Origin: Minwuia thermotolerans
GTDB taxonomy: Bacteria > Pseudomonadota > Alphaproteobacteria > Minwuiales > Minwuiaceae
Direction: 5' to 3'
DNA length: 64,000 bases
NCBI RefSeq assembly: GCF_002924445.1
Contig: NZ_PIGG01000026.1
Span: 248,001-312,000, forward strand
The position numbers were made by a program, and so were the translations under genes. Shown here one piece after another: positions 9,303-17,808 of this stretch (within the stretch, counting starts at the first letter, position 1; each line of letters opens with the position of its first letter). The notes under the pieces were generated by a model that was not told the origin of the DNA, did no database searches, and saw only the letters and a list, made by a program, of their open reading frames with translations.

Positions 9303-10426
9303 CAGTCCCGCTCCGCGTCGATCGCCACCTCGACCATCATGCCGGGCCGGAGCCCCTCCTTCGCGCCCTCGAGATCGATCCGCACGGGCACGCGCTGCGT
9401 CACCTTGGTGAAGTTGCCGGAGGGGTTGGGATTGGGCAGCAGCGCGAACACGCTGGAGGCGGCCGGCGCGATCCATGTCACGCGGCCGGTGATTTCGCGC
9501 CCCGGGAAGGCGTCGACCCTGACAATGGCGCGGGAGCCGACGCGGAAGCGGCCGAGCTCGGTCTCCTTGATGTTGGCGGCGACCCAGACGTTGTCAGGAT
9601 CGTGGATCATCAGCAGACGCTGGCCGGGGCGCACATATTCGCCGGCCTCGATGAAGGTCTGGTCGACCACGCCGTCGATGCCGCTGGCGATGTCGCGGTC
9701 GTCGCGGCGGGTCTGAAGCTGATCCAGCCGAGCCTGGAGGGCGGGGCGTTCGGCTTCCAGCAGCTCGATCTGGCGCGCCAGCACATCGATGCGATCGCGC
9801 TCGGCCTCGGCCTGGCGCTGTTCGGCCCTGGCGGCCAGCACGGCGGCGCGCGCGCGCAGCATTCGCCCTTCCAGGTCGGCGAAATCGGCCCGGGCGTCAT
9901 CGACGGCCCGGGAGGACACCACCTTGCGCCGATAGAGCTGCTCGGCGCGTTCGAGTTCCCTGGTGGCCTGCGCCATCAGAGCCTCTACGGATGTCCGTTC
10001 GGCCTCGGCGACGGCAATGCGCGCCCTGGCCGCTTCGGTAGCCGCCTCGACCTGGCGGCGGGTCAGCGCCATCTCGGCTTCCAGCCGCGCCCGGTCGACC
10101 GGCAGGCGCGACATCCGGGCCAGCACCTCCTCGATCTGCAGGTCCAGTTCGCGGTGGTCGATGCGCACCAGCACCGCGCCGCGCCGGATGACGTCGCCGG
10201 TGCCCACCGGCAGTTCGGTGATCACGCCCCCGTCCTGCGCACCGATCGTGATGATGTCGGAAGCGATGCGGGAATCGATGACGTAGACATGGGTCTGACG
10301 GCGGACCACCCAGTCCTGTACGAAATAGGCGGCGAGACCCAGAACAGCCAGCAGTGCGCCGTAGCGGACGATCCGCCGGCGCGCGCGACCGGGGCGAGGC
10401 GGCAGGCTGGCCTCCTCAGTGCTCAC
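9302..10426 (-). CDS. HlyD/EmrA-family membrane fusion (periplasmic adaptor) protein
   Basis: 374 residues: a short cytoplasmic Arg-rich tail, one transmembrane helix (about 20-40), a lipoyl/beta-barrel half motif, a long coiled-coil hairpin (about 90-235, rich in Ala/Glu/Arg), then the second barrel half with VAANIKETELGRF. This is the adaptor layout that links an inner-membrane MFS pump to TolC. Its start overlaps the marR stop by 4 bases and its stop overlaps the MFS start, giving a tightly coupled operon. Confidence 0.9.
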   Translation of the reverse strand: MSTEEASLPPRPGRARRRIVRYGALLAVLGLAAYFVQDWVVRRQTHVYVIDSRIASDIITIGAQDGGVITELPVGTGDVIRRGAVLVRIDHRELDLQIEEVLARMSRLPVDRARLEAEMALTRRQVEAATEAARARIAVAEAERTSVEALMAQATRELERAEQLYRRKVVSSRAVDDARADFADLEGRMLRARAAVLAARAEQRQAEAERDRIDVLARQIELLEAERPALQARLDQLQTRRDDRDIASGIDGVVDQTFIEAGEYVRPGQRLLMIHDPDNVWVAANIKETELGRFRVGSRAIVRVDAFPGREITGRVTWIAPAASSVFALLPNPNPSGNFTKVTQRVPVRIDLEGAKEGLRPGMMVEVAIDAERD

Positions 10427-10884
10427 CGTGACGCCTCCGCCAGTTCCGTCAGCCGCTGGTCGATCTTGCGGAAGACGCGGACGCAGGTCGCCAGTTCCTC
10501 GTCGTCGATGCCTTCTGTCAGCTCCAGCCGGAGCCCGTGAGCGATCTCCTCGATGCGTCCGACCAGCGGGCGCGCGGTATCGGTCAGGTGCACGGTCTTG
10601 GCGCGTCGGTCCCGGGTGTCGGGCCGGCGCTCGATCATGTTCTGGCGCTCCAGCGAATTGAGGATGTGCACCAGCGTCGGTCCCTCGATGCCGATGAACT
10701 CGGCGAGCTGACGCTGCGAAACCCCTTCGCGGCGCTGGATCTGCAGCAGCGCCGCCCAGCGCGCCTGGGTCAGGCCCAGATCCTGGAGACGGCTGTCCAG
10801 CCGCCAGCGCCAGCGGCGGGCGAGTTGGACGAGAGAGACGGTAAAGGTCTCCCGGATGTCGCGGGCGGGTCGATCCATCCGCAT
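10423..10884 (-). CDS. MarR-family transcriptional repressor of the efflux operon
   Basis: 153 residues with the MarR winged helix: LGLTQARWAALLQIQ, GVSQRQLAEFIGIEGPTLV (recognition region, about 55-75) and the wing IERRPDTRDRRAKTVHLT. It is the first gene of the marR-hlyD-mfs-DUF2848 operon. The ATG at 10884 lies inside a 32-base inverted repeat, so the transcript may be leaderless; an alternative ATG lies two codons downstream at 10878. Autorepression through this palindrome is inferred. The inducer is unknown. Confidence 0.88.
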   Translation of the reverse strand: MRMDRPARDIRETFTVSLVQLARRWRWRLDSRLQDLGLTQARWAALLQIQRREGVSQRQLAEFIGIEGPTLVHILNSLERQNMIERRPDTRDRRAKTVHLTDTARPLVGRIEEIAHGLRLELTEGIDDEELATCVRVFRKIDQRLTELAEASR

Positions 10885-10910
10885 ATCATTAGCTTGCTAA
10901 CGATATGCGG
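10879..10910. promoter_or_regulatory. Likely MarR operator (32-base inverted repeat)
   Basis: Two 15-base arms (10879-10893 and 10896-10910) are inverted copies with one mismatch and a 2-base spacer. The core is TTAGC-N2-GCTAA, a typical MarR-type palindrome. It covers the marR start codon and lies about 180 bases upstream of the divergent MBL-rhodanese gene. Binding here should block the operon promoter. Confidence 0.65.
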
Positions 10911-11091
10911 AGAAATGCGGATTGCTGGGGGCTCGCATGCTGCGAAGTCGCAGGCGGTTGATCGCCGGATCGTTGAACGCATGTGAGCTGTGAAATCGCC
11001 GCCGCCGGCGCGGCGGAATTCCAACTGGAACATCAGCGAGGAAGACCTCCCGGTCGTTTCCTTCCAGGTTCCAACGGCTCAGGAGAAAGCC

Positions 11092-12456
11092 ATGATTGTC
11101 GAAAAGATCAAGACCGACGGCCTCGCTCATCTTTCCTATTTCGTGGGTTCCGGCGGCGACGCCGCCGTGATCGACCCGAGACGGGACATCGATGTCTATG
11201 TCCGGCTGGCGGACGCCCATGGCATGCGGATCCGGCACGTGCTGGAAACCCATCGCAACGAGGACCTGGTGTCCGGCGCGCCGACCCTTGCGCGCGAGAC
11301 CGGCGCCAGGATCTGGCACGGCCCCAACCCGGTGGCGCCCGTGAGCTATGCCGAGACCGTACGCGAGGGCGACAGCTTCGATCTGGGTGACGCCCGACTG
11401 GAAGTGCTGGAGACTCCGGGTCACACCGACGACAGTCTCTCGTTCGCCCTGTTCGACCGGGACTTCGGCGAGGGCGCGGTCGGCGTGTTCACGGGCGATG
11501 CGCTTTTCATCGGCGATGTCGGGCGGACCGATTTCTATCCGGACCGCCCGCGCGAGGTCGCGGGACTGCTCCATGACAGTCTGCGGAAGATCCTGGGGCT
11601 GGGTGATCAGGCGCTGGTCTACCCGGCGCACGGCGCAGGTTCCGTCTGCGGCTCCGGCATGGCGGACCGGGAGTTTTCCAGCCTGGGCCATGAACGGCGC
11701 AACAACCCGATGCTGCAGATCGCGGATCGCGAAGCCTTCATCGACGCCAAGGTGTCGGAGAATCATTACCAGCCGCCGTATTTCCGGCTCATGGAGCGAT
11801 TGAACTCCGAGGGCGGGTCGGCGATGCAGCGTTTCATCATGCCGCCCCGGCTGCCGGCAGACGCGCTGACGGACGGCGCGGAAGCTCAACTGGTCGATGT
11901 ACGTTCGATTACCGCCTTCGCCGGCGCCCACCTGCCGGGTTCGCTGGCCATTCCCGACGACATGCTGGCCGCGTTCGCGGGCTGGCTGCTCGATCCGGAG
12001 CGCGAGATCCGTCTGCTTGCCGAGGATGGACGGCAGGCCGAAGAGTCGGTTCGCACGCTGGGCCGCATCGGTTTCGACGGGGTGAGCTGCTACGCCGCCG
12101 GGATGGTCGGCGGCGCCACCCAGGGCGTTGTTTTCCGGACATTGCCGATGGTCGACACCGAAACCGTTCGCCGGCGTCTCGGCGACGATATGCCGAACTG
12201 GCAGCTGCTCGACGTTCGTTCGATCGACGAATTCGAAGCCGGCCACATAGACGACGCCATACATGTCTATGTCGGCCAGTTGCCGGAAGAACTCGGCCGG
12301 CTCGATCGGGATCGCGCGGTGACGGTGTATTGCGGCAGCGGCAAGCGGGCGGCCATTGCGGCGTCGGTACTGCGAGCCAACGGCTTCGGCGAAGTCGACG
12401 TCTATCTCGGTTCGATAGCGGCCTGGAAGGCCGACGGTCTGCGCCTCGCCGCGTGA
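11092..12456 (+). CDS. MBL-fold/double-rhodanese protein (persulfide dioxygenase-like) with altered metal motif
   Basis: 454 residues: a metallo-beta-lactamase domain (about 1-240), an inactive rhodanese domain (about 260-345) and a second rhodanese (about 350-450) with active-site Cys414 in YCGSGKRA. In ETHE1-type persulfide dioxygenases the first metal motif is HxHxDH; here it reads THRNEDL (His54, Asn56, Asp58, Leu59), so two ligands are replaced. His111 (GHTDDS), Asp136 (TGDALF) and His180 (YPAHG) remain. AGGAGA at 11081 sets the ATG at 11092. Sulfur transfer or persulfide chemistry is likely, but classic dioxygenase activity is doubtful. It diverges from the MarR operon. Confidence 0.82.
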   Translation: MIVEKIKTDGLAHLSYFVGSGGDAAVIDPRRDIDVYVRLADAHGMRIRHVLETHRNEDLVSGAPTLARETGARIWHGPNPVAPVSYAETVREGDSFDLGDARLEVLETPGHTDDSLSFALFDRDFGEGAVGVFTGDALFIGDVGRTDFYPDRPREVAGLLHDSLRKILGLGDQALVYPAHGAGSVCGSGMADREFSSLGHERRNNPMLQIADREAFIDAKVSENHYQPPYFRLMERLNSEGGSAMQRFIMPPRLPADALTDGAEAQLVDVRSITAFAGAHLPGSLAIPDDMLAAFAGWLLDPEREIRLLAEDGRQAEESVRTLGRIGFDGVSCYAAGMVGGATQGVVFRTLPMVDTETVRRRLGDDMPNWQLLDVRSIDEFEAGHIDDAIHVYVGQLPEELGRLDRDRAVTVYCGSGKRAAIAASVLRANGFGEVDVYLGSIAAWKADGLRLAA

Positions 12457-12480
12457 AGCCGGCCTGGATGCGAGCAGCTT

Positions 12481-13098
12481 CTACCGGGCGGCGATGGTGA
12501 AGCGGCCGGGGCTCTGTTCGATGGTCAGAACCAGGCCCTCGACATCGGCCAGCTTGCGGGCGAGGAAGCTCTCGATGATGCGCGCGTCCTCGCCGCCGGC
12601 GGCCTCGCGACGGCCCTCCAGCGCCTCGACCACCGCATCGGGCAGGGCGGCCCGGTCGTGCACGCCGGTGACAGTGAGAGAGTCGTTGTCCACACTCACC
12701 GTCAGCTCGCCGCCGCGCACCAGCCCCGCCGCGCCGGCCATGGTCAGGTTCAGCGCCAGGCGGATGCGGCCCTTGGCCGGCTCCGCGCTCCCGGCATCCG
12801 GCCAGATGAGCTCCAGGCGGTGGTCGGTGAAGAAGTCGAGCGCGGCCTGACGGGCGTCGCGGACGGGCAGGGGCAGTTCGTCGCCGCCCGAGGAGCCGAA
12901 GGCGAAGCGCAGGAACTTCAGCCGCCGCGAGGCGTTCGCCGCCGAATGCTTCAGCAGGTCCAGCGCGTCCTTCATCATCTCCGGCTCGTCCTCCATCTCC
13001 ATCAGCTCGATGCCGTTGGAAATGGCGCCGACCGGGCCGACGAGGTCGTGGCACAGCCTGGAGCAGATCAGGGATGTGAAATTGAGATCGGCGGACAT
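12481..13098 (-). CDS. chpT: Histidine phosphotransferase ChpT
   Basis: 205 residues of the ChpT type: an N-terminal dimerisation/four-helix part with the phosphorylatable His17 in RLCHDLVGPVGAISNG, and a degenerate ATPase-like C-terminal domain lacking clear nucleotide-binding boxes. In alphaproteobacteria ChpT carries phosphate from CckA to CtrA and CpdR, controlling cell cycle or motility. ATG 13098 (MSADLNFTS) is chosen over the longer frame because family homology begins there. It is tail-to-tail with the MBL-rhodanese gene. Confidence 0.85.
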   Translation of the reverse strand: MSADLNFTSLICSRLCHDLVGPVGAISNGIELMEMEDEPEMMKDALDLLKHSAANASRRLKFLRFAFGSSGGDELPLPVRDARQAALDFFTDHRLELIWPDAGSAEPAKGRIRLALNLTMAGAAGLVRGGELTVSVDNDSLTVTGVHDRAALPDAVVEALEGRREAAGGEDARIIESFLARKLADVEGLVLTIEQSPGRFTIAAR

Positions 13099-13229
13099 GG
13101 CGACACTCTCTGCGACGATCGGAGGACATGCGGGGCGATGTGCGGTCGGCGGCGGCCTGTCCCGCAAGATGGCCACGGCGGCGCCGACAGGAAGACCACT
13201 TTGCCCGGATTCGGTTCAGGAACCGTGAA

Positions 13230-13259
13230 CGGCCGGCTGCCCCGGAGGGAAGCCGGCCG
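13230..13259 (-). terminator. Hairpin downstream of the aldehyde dehydrogenase gene
   Basis: Perfect 9-base GC-rich arms (13230-13238 and 13251-13259) with a 12-base loop, starting 8 bases beyond the stop codon of the minus-strand gene. There is no T run, so it is a weak or Rho-assisted terminator, or an mRNA-end stabiliser. Confidence 0.4.
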
Positions 13260-13267
13260 CTGGCCGG

Positions 13268-14722
13268 TCAGTCCTTGATTTCCGGCGAGTGGATTACCGT
13301 CATCTTCTGGATCTGCATCTCGTGCATGGAATGCGGTACGCCGCCGACCCCGTGGCCGGACTGCTTCAGGCCGGCGAAAGGCATCCAGTCGACGCGGAAG
13401 GCGGTGTGATCGTTGACCATGACGGCCGAGGCGTCGAGCCGGCTGGAGACCCGCATCAGCTTGTCGATGTCCTGGCCAAAAACGGCCGCCTGGAACGAGA
13501 ACGGCAGGGAATTCGCCCGGTCGATCGCTTCGTCCATGTCGTCATAGCCATAGACGCAGACCACGGGCCCGAAGATCTCCTGCACCGACACCTTCGCATC
13601 CGCCGGCGGATTCAGTAGCACCGTCGGCTTGTAGGCGGTGTCGGTGAGCTTCTCGCCGCCGCAGAGAACTTCCGCCCCGGCGGCCTTCGCCTCCTCGACC
13701 CACTGGTGGACGCGGTCGACCTCGCCGGGGGTGATCAGCGGCCCGATCTCGGTATCCGCCAGGGTGGGGTCGCCGACCTTCATCTTCTTCGCCGCGTCGG
13801 CCAGCCGGGTGGCGAATTCCCTGGCCATGGCTTTCGGCGTGAACACGCGCTGCACCGACACGCAGACCTGGCCGGCGTGATAGAAGCCGCCCTTGGCCAG
13901 GGACGGGACGGCGCGGTCCAGGTCGGCACCCTCGGTCACGATCACCGGCGCCGCGCCGCCGTGCTCCAGCGCGCAGCGCGTGCCCGGCGCGAGCTGGCTG
14001 CGCAGCGTCCAGCCCACCTTTGCCGAACCGATGAAGCTGAAGAAGCCGACGCGCTCGTCGGTCACCATGGCGGTCGCGTCCTTGCGGTCCGCGGTGACCA
14101 CGGCCTGGCACCATTCCGGCGGCAGGCCGGCCTCACGCAGGATCTGCACGAAGCTCAGGCAGGACAGCGCGGTCTTGTCGGCCGGCTTGACGATCACCGG
14201 ACAACCGGTGGCGACCGCCGGCGCGACCTGATGCGCGATCAGGTTGAGCGGGTGGTTGAAGGCGCTGACGGCGACCACGACGCCGACCGGCTCGGGGCGG
14301 GTGAAGGCGACGCGGTTCTTTGAGCTCTCGGTAATGCACATCGGAATCACCTCGCCGGCGCGGCTGCGCAGCTCGTCGATGCAGATGTGCACGCTGTCGA
14401 TGGCGCGGTCGACCTCGATCAGCGAGTCGGCCAGCGGCTTTCCGCCTTCGCGCGCGGCGTCAGTGGCCATTTTTTCGCGGCGTTCGCGCATGATGCCCAT
14501 GGCGCGGGTGAGAATCTGAACCCGTTCCCGCATGGGCAGCCAGGCGTCCCGGTTGCGGTAGAGCGCATAGGCGTTGGCCAGCGCCTTCTCCACCGTGGCG
14601 CTGTCGGCGCGGGCGACGGTGGCGATGGGCGTCAGATCCCAGGGCGCCGAAACGGTGACGGACGTGGCGCTGCTCTCGATACCCGGAACCAGCAAGGGAA
14701 TGTGCGGCAGTTCGGCGGACAT
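13268..14722 (-). CDS. NAD(P)-dependent aldehyde dehydrogenase
   Basis: 484 residues of the ALDH superfamily. The catalytic Glu is in ALEHGGAAPVIV and the catalytic Cys in HAGQVCVSVQRVF (about residue 285); the Rossmann segment contains FFSFIGSAKVGW and the C-terminus has MPFAGLKQSGHGVGG. The LEHGG variant and overall pattern resemble the phosphonoacetaldehyde/lactaldehyde/glyceraldehyde-type ALDH branch rather than betaine or succinate-semialdehyde enzymes. It is monocistronic by spacing, so the substrate cannot be inferred from context. Confidence 0.88.
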   Translation of the reverse strand: MSAELPHIPLLVPGIESSATSVTVSAPWDLTPIATVARADSATVEKALANAYALYRNRDAWLPMRERVQILTRAMGIMRERREKMATDAAREGGKPLADSLIEVDRAIDSVHICIDELRSRAGEVIPMCITESSKNRVAFTRPEPVGVVVAVSAFNHPLNLIAHQVAPAVATGCPVIVKPADKTALSCLSFVQILREAGLPPEWCQAVVTADRKDATAMVTDERVGFFSFIGSAKVGWTLRSQLAPGTRCALEHGGAAPVIVTEGADLDRAVPSLAKGGFYHAGQVCVSVQRVFTPKAMAREFATRLADAAKKMKVGDPTLADTEIGPLITPGEVDRVHQWVEEAKAAGAEVLCGGEKLTDTAYKPTVLLNPPADAKVSVQEIFGPVVCVYGYDDMDEAIDRANSLPFSFQAAVFGQDIDKLMRVSSRLDASAVMVNDHTAFRVDWMPFAGLKQSGHGVGGVPHSMHEMQIQKMTVIHSPEIKD

Positions 14723-14866
14723 GGTCTGGAGACCCCCTCTTCCAGTTTTGGACGGGCCTCCTGCGGCCCCGTTCGCGCTCGGGCAATTCTCTACGAGCGC
14801 CGGGCGGAATCATAGACCCGATATCCGGGTGCGAAGCGGGGCTGTCGGCGTGGTCACGACCTGCGG

Positions 14867-14896
14867 GCCATGGCGCGGCCGAGCCTGCGCCATGGC
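14867..14896. repeat. Perfect 10-base inverted repeat between DUF4167 and ALDH genes
   Basis: Arms 14867-14876 and 14887-14896 are exact inverted copies with a 10-base loop; each arm contains CCATGG. The element lies about 145 bases upstream of the ALDH start and 60 bases downstream of the DUF4167 stop, so it could be an operator for one or a 3' hairpin of the other. Confidence 0.4.
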
Positions 14897-14930
14897 GCTG
14901 CGAACGTCGATGGCAGAAGGGGATGGCGGG

Positions 14931-14946
14931 CCGGTCCGAAGACCGG
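14931..14946 (-). terminator. Short hairpin just after the DUF4167 gene
   Basis: Six-base GC-rich arms CCGGTC/GACCGG around a CGAA tetraloop, beginning 10 bases past the stop codon. No T run follows. It may act as a 3' end stabiliser or a weak terminator. Confidence 0.35.
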
Positions 14947-14956
14947 CGGCGCATCA

Positions 14957-15697
14957 TCAGTCGGCGGCGTCCTCGGTCGCCGCCTCGCGGCCGCCGTCAT
15001 CGTTGGACTTGCCGCCCTGCTCGTCCTCGTCGCGGGCGCGGCGCGGACGCCGTGCGCGGGTGCGGCGCACCGCGCGCTCCAGGCCGGCAGTCTCGGACTC
15101 GCCGCCGCTCTCGTCGGCGCTTTCGTCGCGATCGCCGCTGTCGCCGCGGGCTTCGGATTGAGCCTGATCGTCCTGGTCGCGATCGTCGCGATCGGCGCCG
15201 CCGGAGCGTTCATTGCGGCCGCCCCTGCGGGAGCGGGATTCGCTCTGGCCCTGCTCGTCCTGATCGCGATCGTCGCCGCCGGAATCGCCGCCCGACCGGT
15301 CATTGCGGCCGCCCCTGCGGGAGCGGGATTCGCTCTGACCCTGGTCGTCCTGATCGCGGTCGTCGCGGTCGGAGCGGTCGTTCTGATCGTTGCCGGAGCG
15401 GTCGTTCTGATCGTTCTGGTCCTGGCCGTCGCCCGACTGCTGGTTCTGCGGTCGGTTGTTCTGCTGCATCGACATCATGATGCGGTAGTAGTGCTCGGCG
15501 TGCTGCCAGAACCCTTCGGCCGCGACGAGGTCGCCGGTCGCGGCGGCGTCGCGCGCGAGCTGGCTGTACTTGTCGTAGACCTGATTGGCGTTGCCGCGAA
15601 TCTTCCCGTCCGGCCCGTTGCTTTCGAAGCTGCGATTCGGATTCGGGGGACGCCTGTTCGTGCGCCCGCGCGCCCGCTTGTTGTTCGGTGCTCTCAT
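14957..15697 (-). CDS. DUF4167 protein with long charged, repeat-bearing tail
   Basis: 246 residues. The N-terminal DUF4167 domain (about 1-80) begins MRAPNNKRARGR and contains GKIRGNANQVYDKYSQLARD and FWQHAEHYYRIM. The rest is disordered, rich in Asp, Arg, Gln, Ser and Gly, and built from in-frame repeats containing SRSRRGGRN. The basic RGG-like composition suggests RNA binding, as has been proposed for the family; this is inference. ATG 15697 has an AGGA site and starts the conserved domain, while the longer frame reads through a leader hairpin. It follows prmC, its usual neighbour in alphaproteobacteria. Confidence 0.85.
   Translation of the reverse strand: MRAPNNKRARGRTNRRPPNPNRSFESNGPDGKIRGNANQVYDKYSQLARDAAATGDLVAAEGFWQHAEHYYRIMMSMQQNNRPQNQQSGDGQDQNDQNDRSGNDQNDRSDRDDRDQDDQGQSESRSRRGGRNDRSGGDSGGDDRDQDEQGQSESRSRRGGRNERSGGADRDDRDQDDQAQSEARGDSGDRDESADESGGESETAGLERAVRRTRARRPRRARDEDEQGGKSNDDGGREAATEDAAD
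15211..15415. repeat. In-frame repeats inside the DUF4167 gene (90-base and 24-base periods)
   Basis: About 68 bases from 15211 recur from 15301 with roughly three mismatches (period 90). Adjoining this, a perfect 21-base direct repeat occurs at 15371-15391 and 15395-15415 (period 24). Both periods are multiples of three, so copy-number changes keep the reading frame and alter only tail length. Confidence 0.8.
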
Positions 15698-15725
15698 GTT
15701 CCTGCCAAAGGTCTGCTTCGTGTAA

Positions 15726-15752
15726 GGCCCATCCTCAACATACGGATGGGCC
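15726..15752 (-). promoter_or_regulatory. Leader hairpin upstream of the DUF4167 gene
   Basis: Perfect 9-base arms (15726-15734 and 15744-15752) with a 9-base loop, ending about 30 bases before the ATG on the minus strand. It would form a stable stem in the 5' untranslated region, close to but not covering the AGGA ribosome-binding site. It could be a protein-binding or stability element. Confidence 0.45.
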
Positions 15753-15878
15753 GGATTCGCTCGTCGCTTTGCGATTGATACGAAATTTGGGACTGCCGCA
15801 GCCGCGGCTTTCGCCGCCAGGCGCTGTCCTGATCCCGAAACTAGACGTCCAACCTGCCGTTTCCAAGTGTTTTTTTCG

Positions 15879-16733
15879 TTAACCTGCCGTGACAAAGGCC
15901 ATGGCGCGCATGTGGCCGCCCAGATCGGCGGCCGTTTTCGCCAGATCGAAACCGTTTGCGGCGGCGATCCCGGCGACGTCGTCCTGCTGACCGCAGCCGA
16001 TCTCGACCACCACGCGGCCTCGCGGGGAAACTACCCGTCCCGCCTCGGCGAAAATCGCGCGGTAGGCCGCCAGCCCGTCTCCGCCGCCGGCCAGCGCCTG
16101 GTGCGGGTCGTAGTCGCGGACTTCCGGCATCAGCGTTGCGATCTCGTCTTCCGGTATATAGGGCGGATTCGAGATCACGAGGTCGAAGCGGTCTTCGATC
16201 CCCGTCAGCCAGTCGCCCTGCCGGAAGGTGGCCCGGTTCCCGAGTCCGAGACGGCGGGCGTTTTCCGCGGCGGTGGCGGCGGCTTCGTTCGAGATGTCGA
16301 CGCCCAGACCGGTGGCTTCGGGTCTTTCGGCCAGCAGCGTCAGCAGCAGGCATCCGGTGCCGCTTCCGACATCGAGGATATGGTCCGTGCCGCCCAGGCA
16401 TTCAAGCGCCAGGTCGACCGTGGTTTCGCTGTCGGGACGGGGCTCCAGAGTGGCGGGCGACAGGCGGAAGACGCGGCCGTAGAACTCCCGCCGGCCCAGT
16501 ATCCGGGCCACGGGCTCGCGCGCCGCGCGCCGGCCAAGCAGGGCGGCGTAGCGTCGCTCGGTCTCCCGTTCCACCGACCCGGTTTCGCCGGGCAGCAGAC
16601 TCGCCGGTTCGCGTCCCAGGACGGCGGCCAGAAGGATCCGCGCGTCCAGCCGCGCCGTTCCGACGCCGGCCTGCCGCAGCCGCGCCGCGCCCCGGCTCAG
16701 CAGATCCTCGACGGTCGGCGCCTCAGCGATCAT
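15879..16733 (-). CDS. prmC: Peptide chain release factor N5-glutamine methyltransferase
   Basis: 284 residues of PrmC/HemK, which methylates the Gln of the GGQ motif in release factors. The N-terminal helical domain (about 1-85) is followed by a Rossmann methyltransferase domain with [11 protein letters not shown] (about 121-131) and the NPPY motif at 189-192 that recognises glutamine. The start overlaps the prfA stop by 11 bases, coupling the enzyme to its substrate gene. Confidence 0.95.
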   Translation of the reverse strand: MIAEAPTVEDLLSRGAARLRQAGVGTARLDARILLAAVLGREPASLLPGETGSVERETERRYAALLGRRAAREPVARILGRREFYGRVFRLSPATLEPRPDSETTVDLALECLGGTDHILDVGSGTGCLLLTLLAERPEATGLGVDISNEAAATAAENARRLGLGNRATFRQGDWLTGIEDRFDLVISNPPYIPEDEIATLMPEVRDYDPHQALAGGGDGLAAYRAIFAEAGRVVSPRGRVVVEIGCGQQDDVAGIAAANGFDLAKTAADLGGHMRAMAFVTAG

Positions 16734-17808
16734 CGTTCAGCGCCGCCAGGCGGCGGGCCTGGTCTTCGGCGATCAGCGAATCCACCACTTCGCCCAGCGC
16801 CTCGCCGGAAAGCACTTCGGGCAGCCGGTGCATGGTCAGGTTGATGCGGTGGTCGGTGACGCGCCCCTGCGGAAAGTTGTAGGTGCGGATGCGCTCGGAG
16901 CGGTCCCCCGAACCCACCTGGCCGCGCCGGTCCGCAGCGCGTTCGTCGGCCAGCCGCTGCCGCTCGGCTTCGAACAGGCGCGCGCGCAGGACGCGCATCG
17001 CCTTTTCCTTGTTCTTGTGCTGGGACTTCTCGTCCTGCTGGATGACGACGACGCCGGTCGGCAGATGGGTGATGCGAACCGCCGAATCGGTCGTATTGAC
17101 CGACTGTCCGCCGGGACCGGAGGCGCGGTAGATGTCGATACGAAGGTCCTTGTCCTCGATCTTCACGTCCACTTCCTGGGCTTCGGGCAGCACCGCGACC
17201 GTGGCCGCCGAGGTGTGGATGCGCCCCCCCGATTCCGTTTGCGGTACGCGCTGGACGCGATGGGTGCCCGATTCGAACTTCATCCGGGCATAGACGTCGG
17301 GGCCGCCGATCTCGGCGACGCCTTCCTTCAGACCGCCCAGATCCGTCTCGGTCATGTCCATGGTCTGGAAGCGCCAGCCGTTGATTTCCGCGAAACGCTG
17401 ATACATCCGGAACAGCTCCGCGGCGAACAGCGCCGCTTCCTCGCCGCCCGTACCGGCGCGCACTTCCAGAATGGCGTTGCGGGCGTCAGCCTCGTCCTTC
17501 GGCAGCAGCATGAGCTGGACCTTGCGCTCCAGCGCCGGCATGGCCTCGTCCAGTTCGTCCAGTTCCGCCTCGGCCAGTTCGCGCATTTCCTTGTCCGAGC
17601 TGCGGTCGGCGGCGAGTTCGCGCAGTTCCTCGCGCTCCTTCTCGCGCGCCTCCAGTTCGTCGATCGTCTCCACGACCGACGCCAGCTCGGCATACTCCCG
17701 GGAAAGACTGGCGAAGTCGCCCCGCCCGGCCGCGCCCGGATCGGCCAGCAACGAGGCCAGTTCGTCCTGGCGCGCCTTGATCTGGCGGAGTCGATCGCGT
17801 GGAATCAC
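16723..17808 (-). CDS. prfA: Peptide chain release factor 1
   Basis: A 361-residue RF1 that terminates translation at UAA and UAG. The GGQ motif is at residues 233-235 within [12 protein letters not shown]; the codon-recognition domain precedes it with [10 protein letters not shown]. The N-terminal coiled coil is Glu-rich as usual. It overlaps hisS by 4 bases and prmC by 11, forming a single translation-related operon with ispG upstream. Confidence 0.97.
   Translation of the reverse strand: MIPRDRLRQIKARQDELASLLADPGAAGRGDFASLSREYAELASVVETIDELEAREKEREELRELAADRSSDKEMRELAEAELDELDEAMPALERKVQLMLLPKDEADARNAILEVRAGTGGEEAALFAAELFRMYQRFAEINGWRFQTMDMTETDLGGLKEGVAEIGGPDVYARMKFESGTHRVQRVPQTESGGRIHTSAATVAVLPEAQEVDVKIEDKDLRIDIYRASGPGGQSVNTTDSAVRITHLPTGVVVIQQDEKSQHKNKEKAMRVLRARLFEAERQRLADERAADRRGQVGSGDRSERIRTYNFPQGRVTDHRINLTMHRLPEVLSGEALGEVVDSLIAEDQARRLAALNDDR

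Noticed and set aside
15211-15415. Possible CRISPR-like array from the repeated units
   Set aside because: Only two long copies with coding spacers, in frame inside DUF4167; no leader or cas genes.
14870-15778. Long plus-strand frame rich in Ala/Val/Leu across the DUF4167 gene
   Set aside because: It is the antisense of the DUF4167 tail. The apparent hydrophobic membrane protein arises from codon bias on the opposite strand; the minus frame has homology, a ribosome-binding site and normal synteny.
15862-15880. T-rich stretch (seven T in a row) near the prmC end as a terminator
   Set aside because: No GC stem precedes the T run on the plus strand, and on the minus strand it reads as A residues after prmC. 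It is not a Rho-independent terminator.
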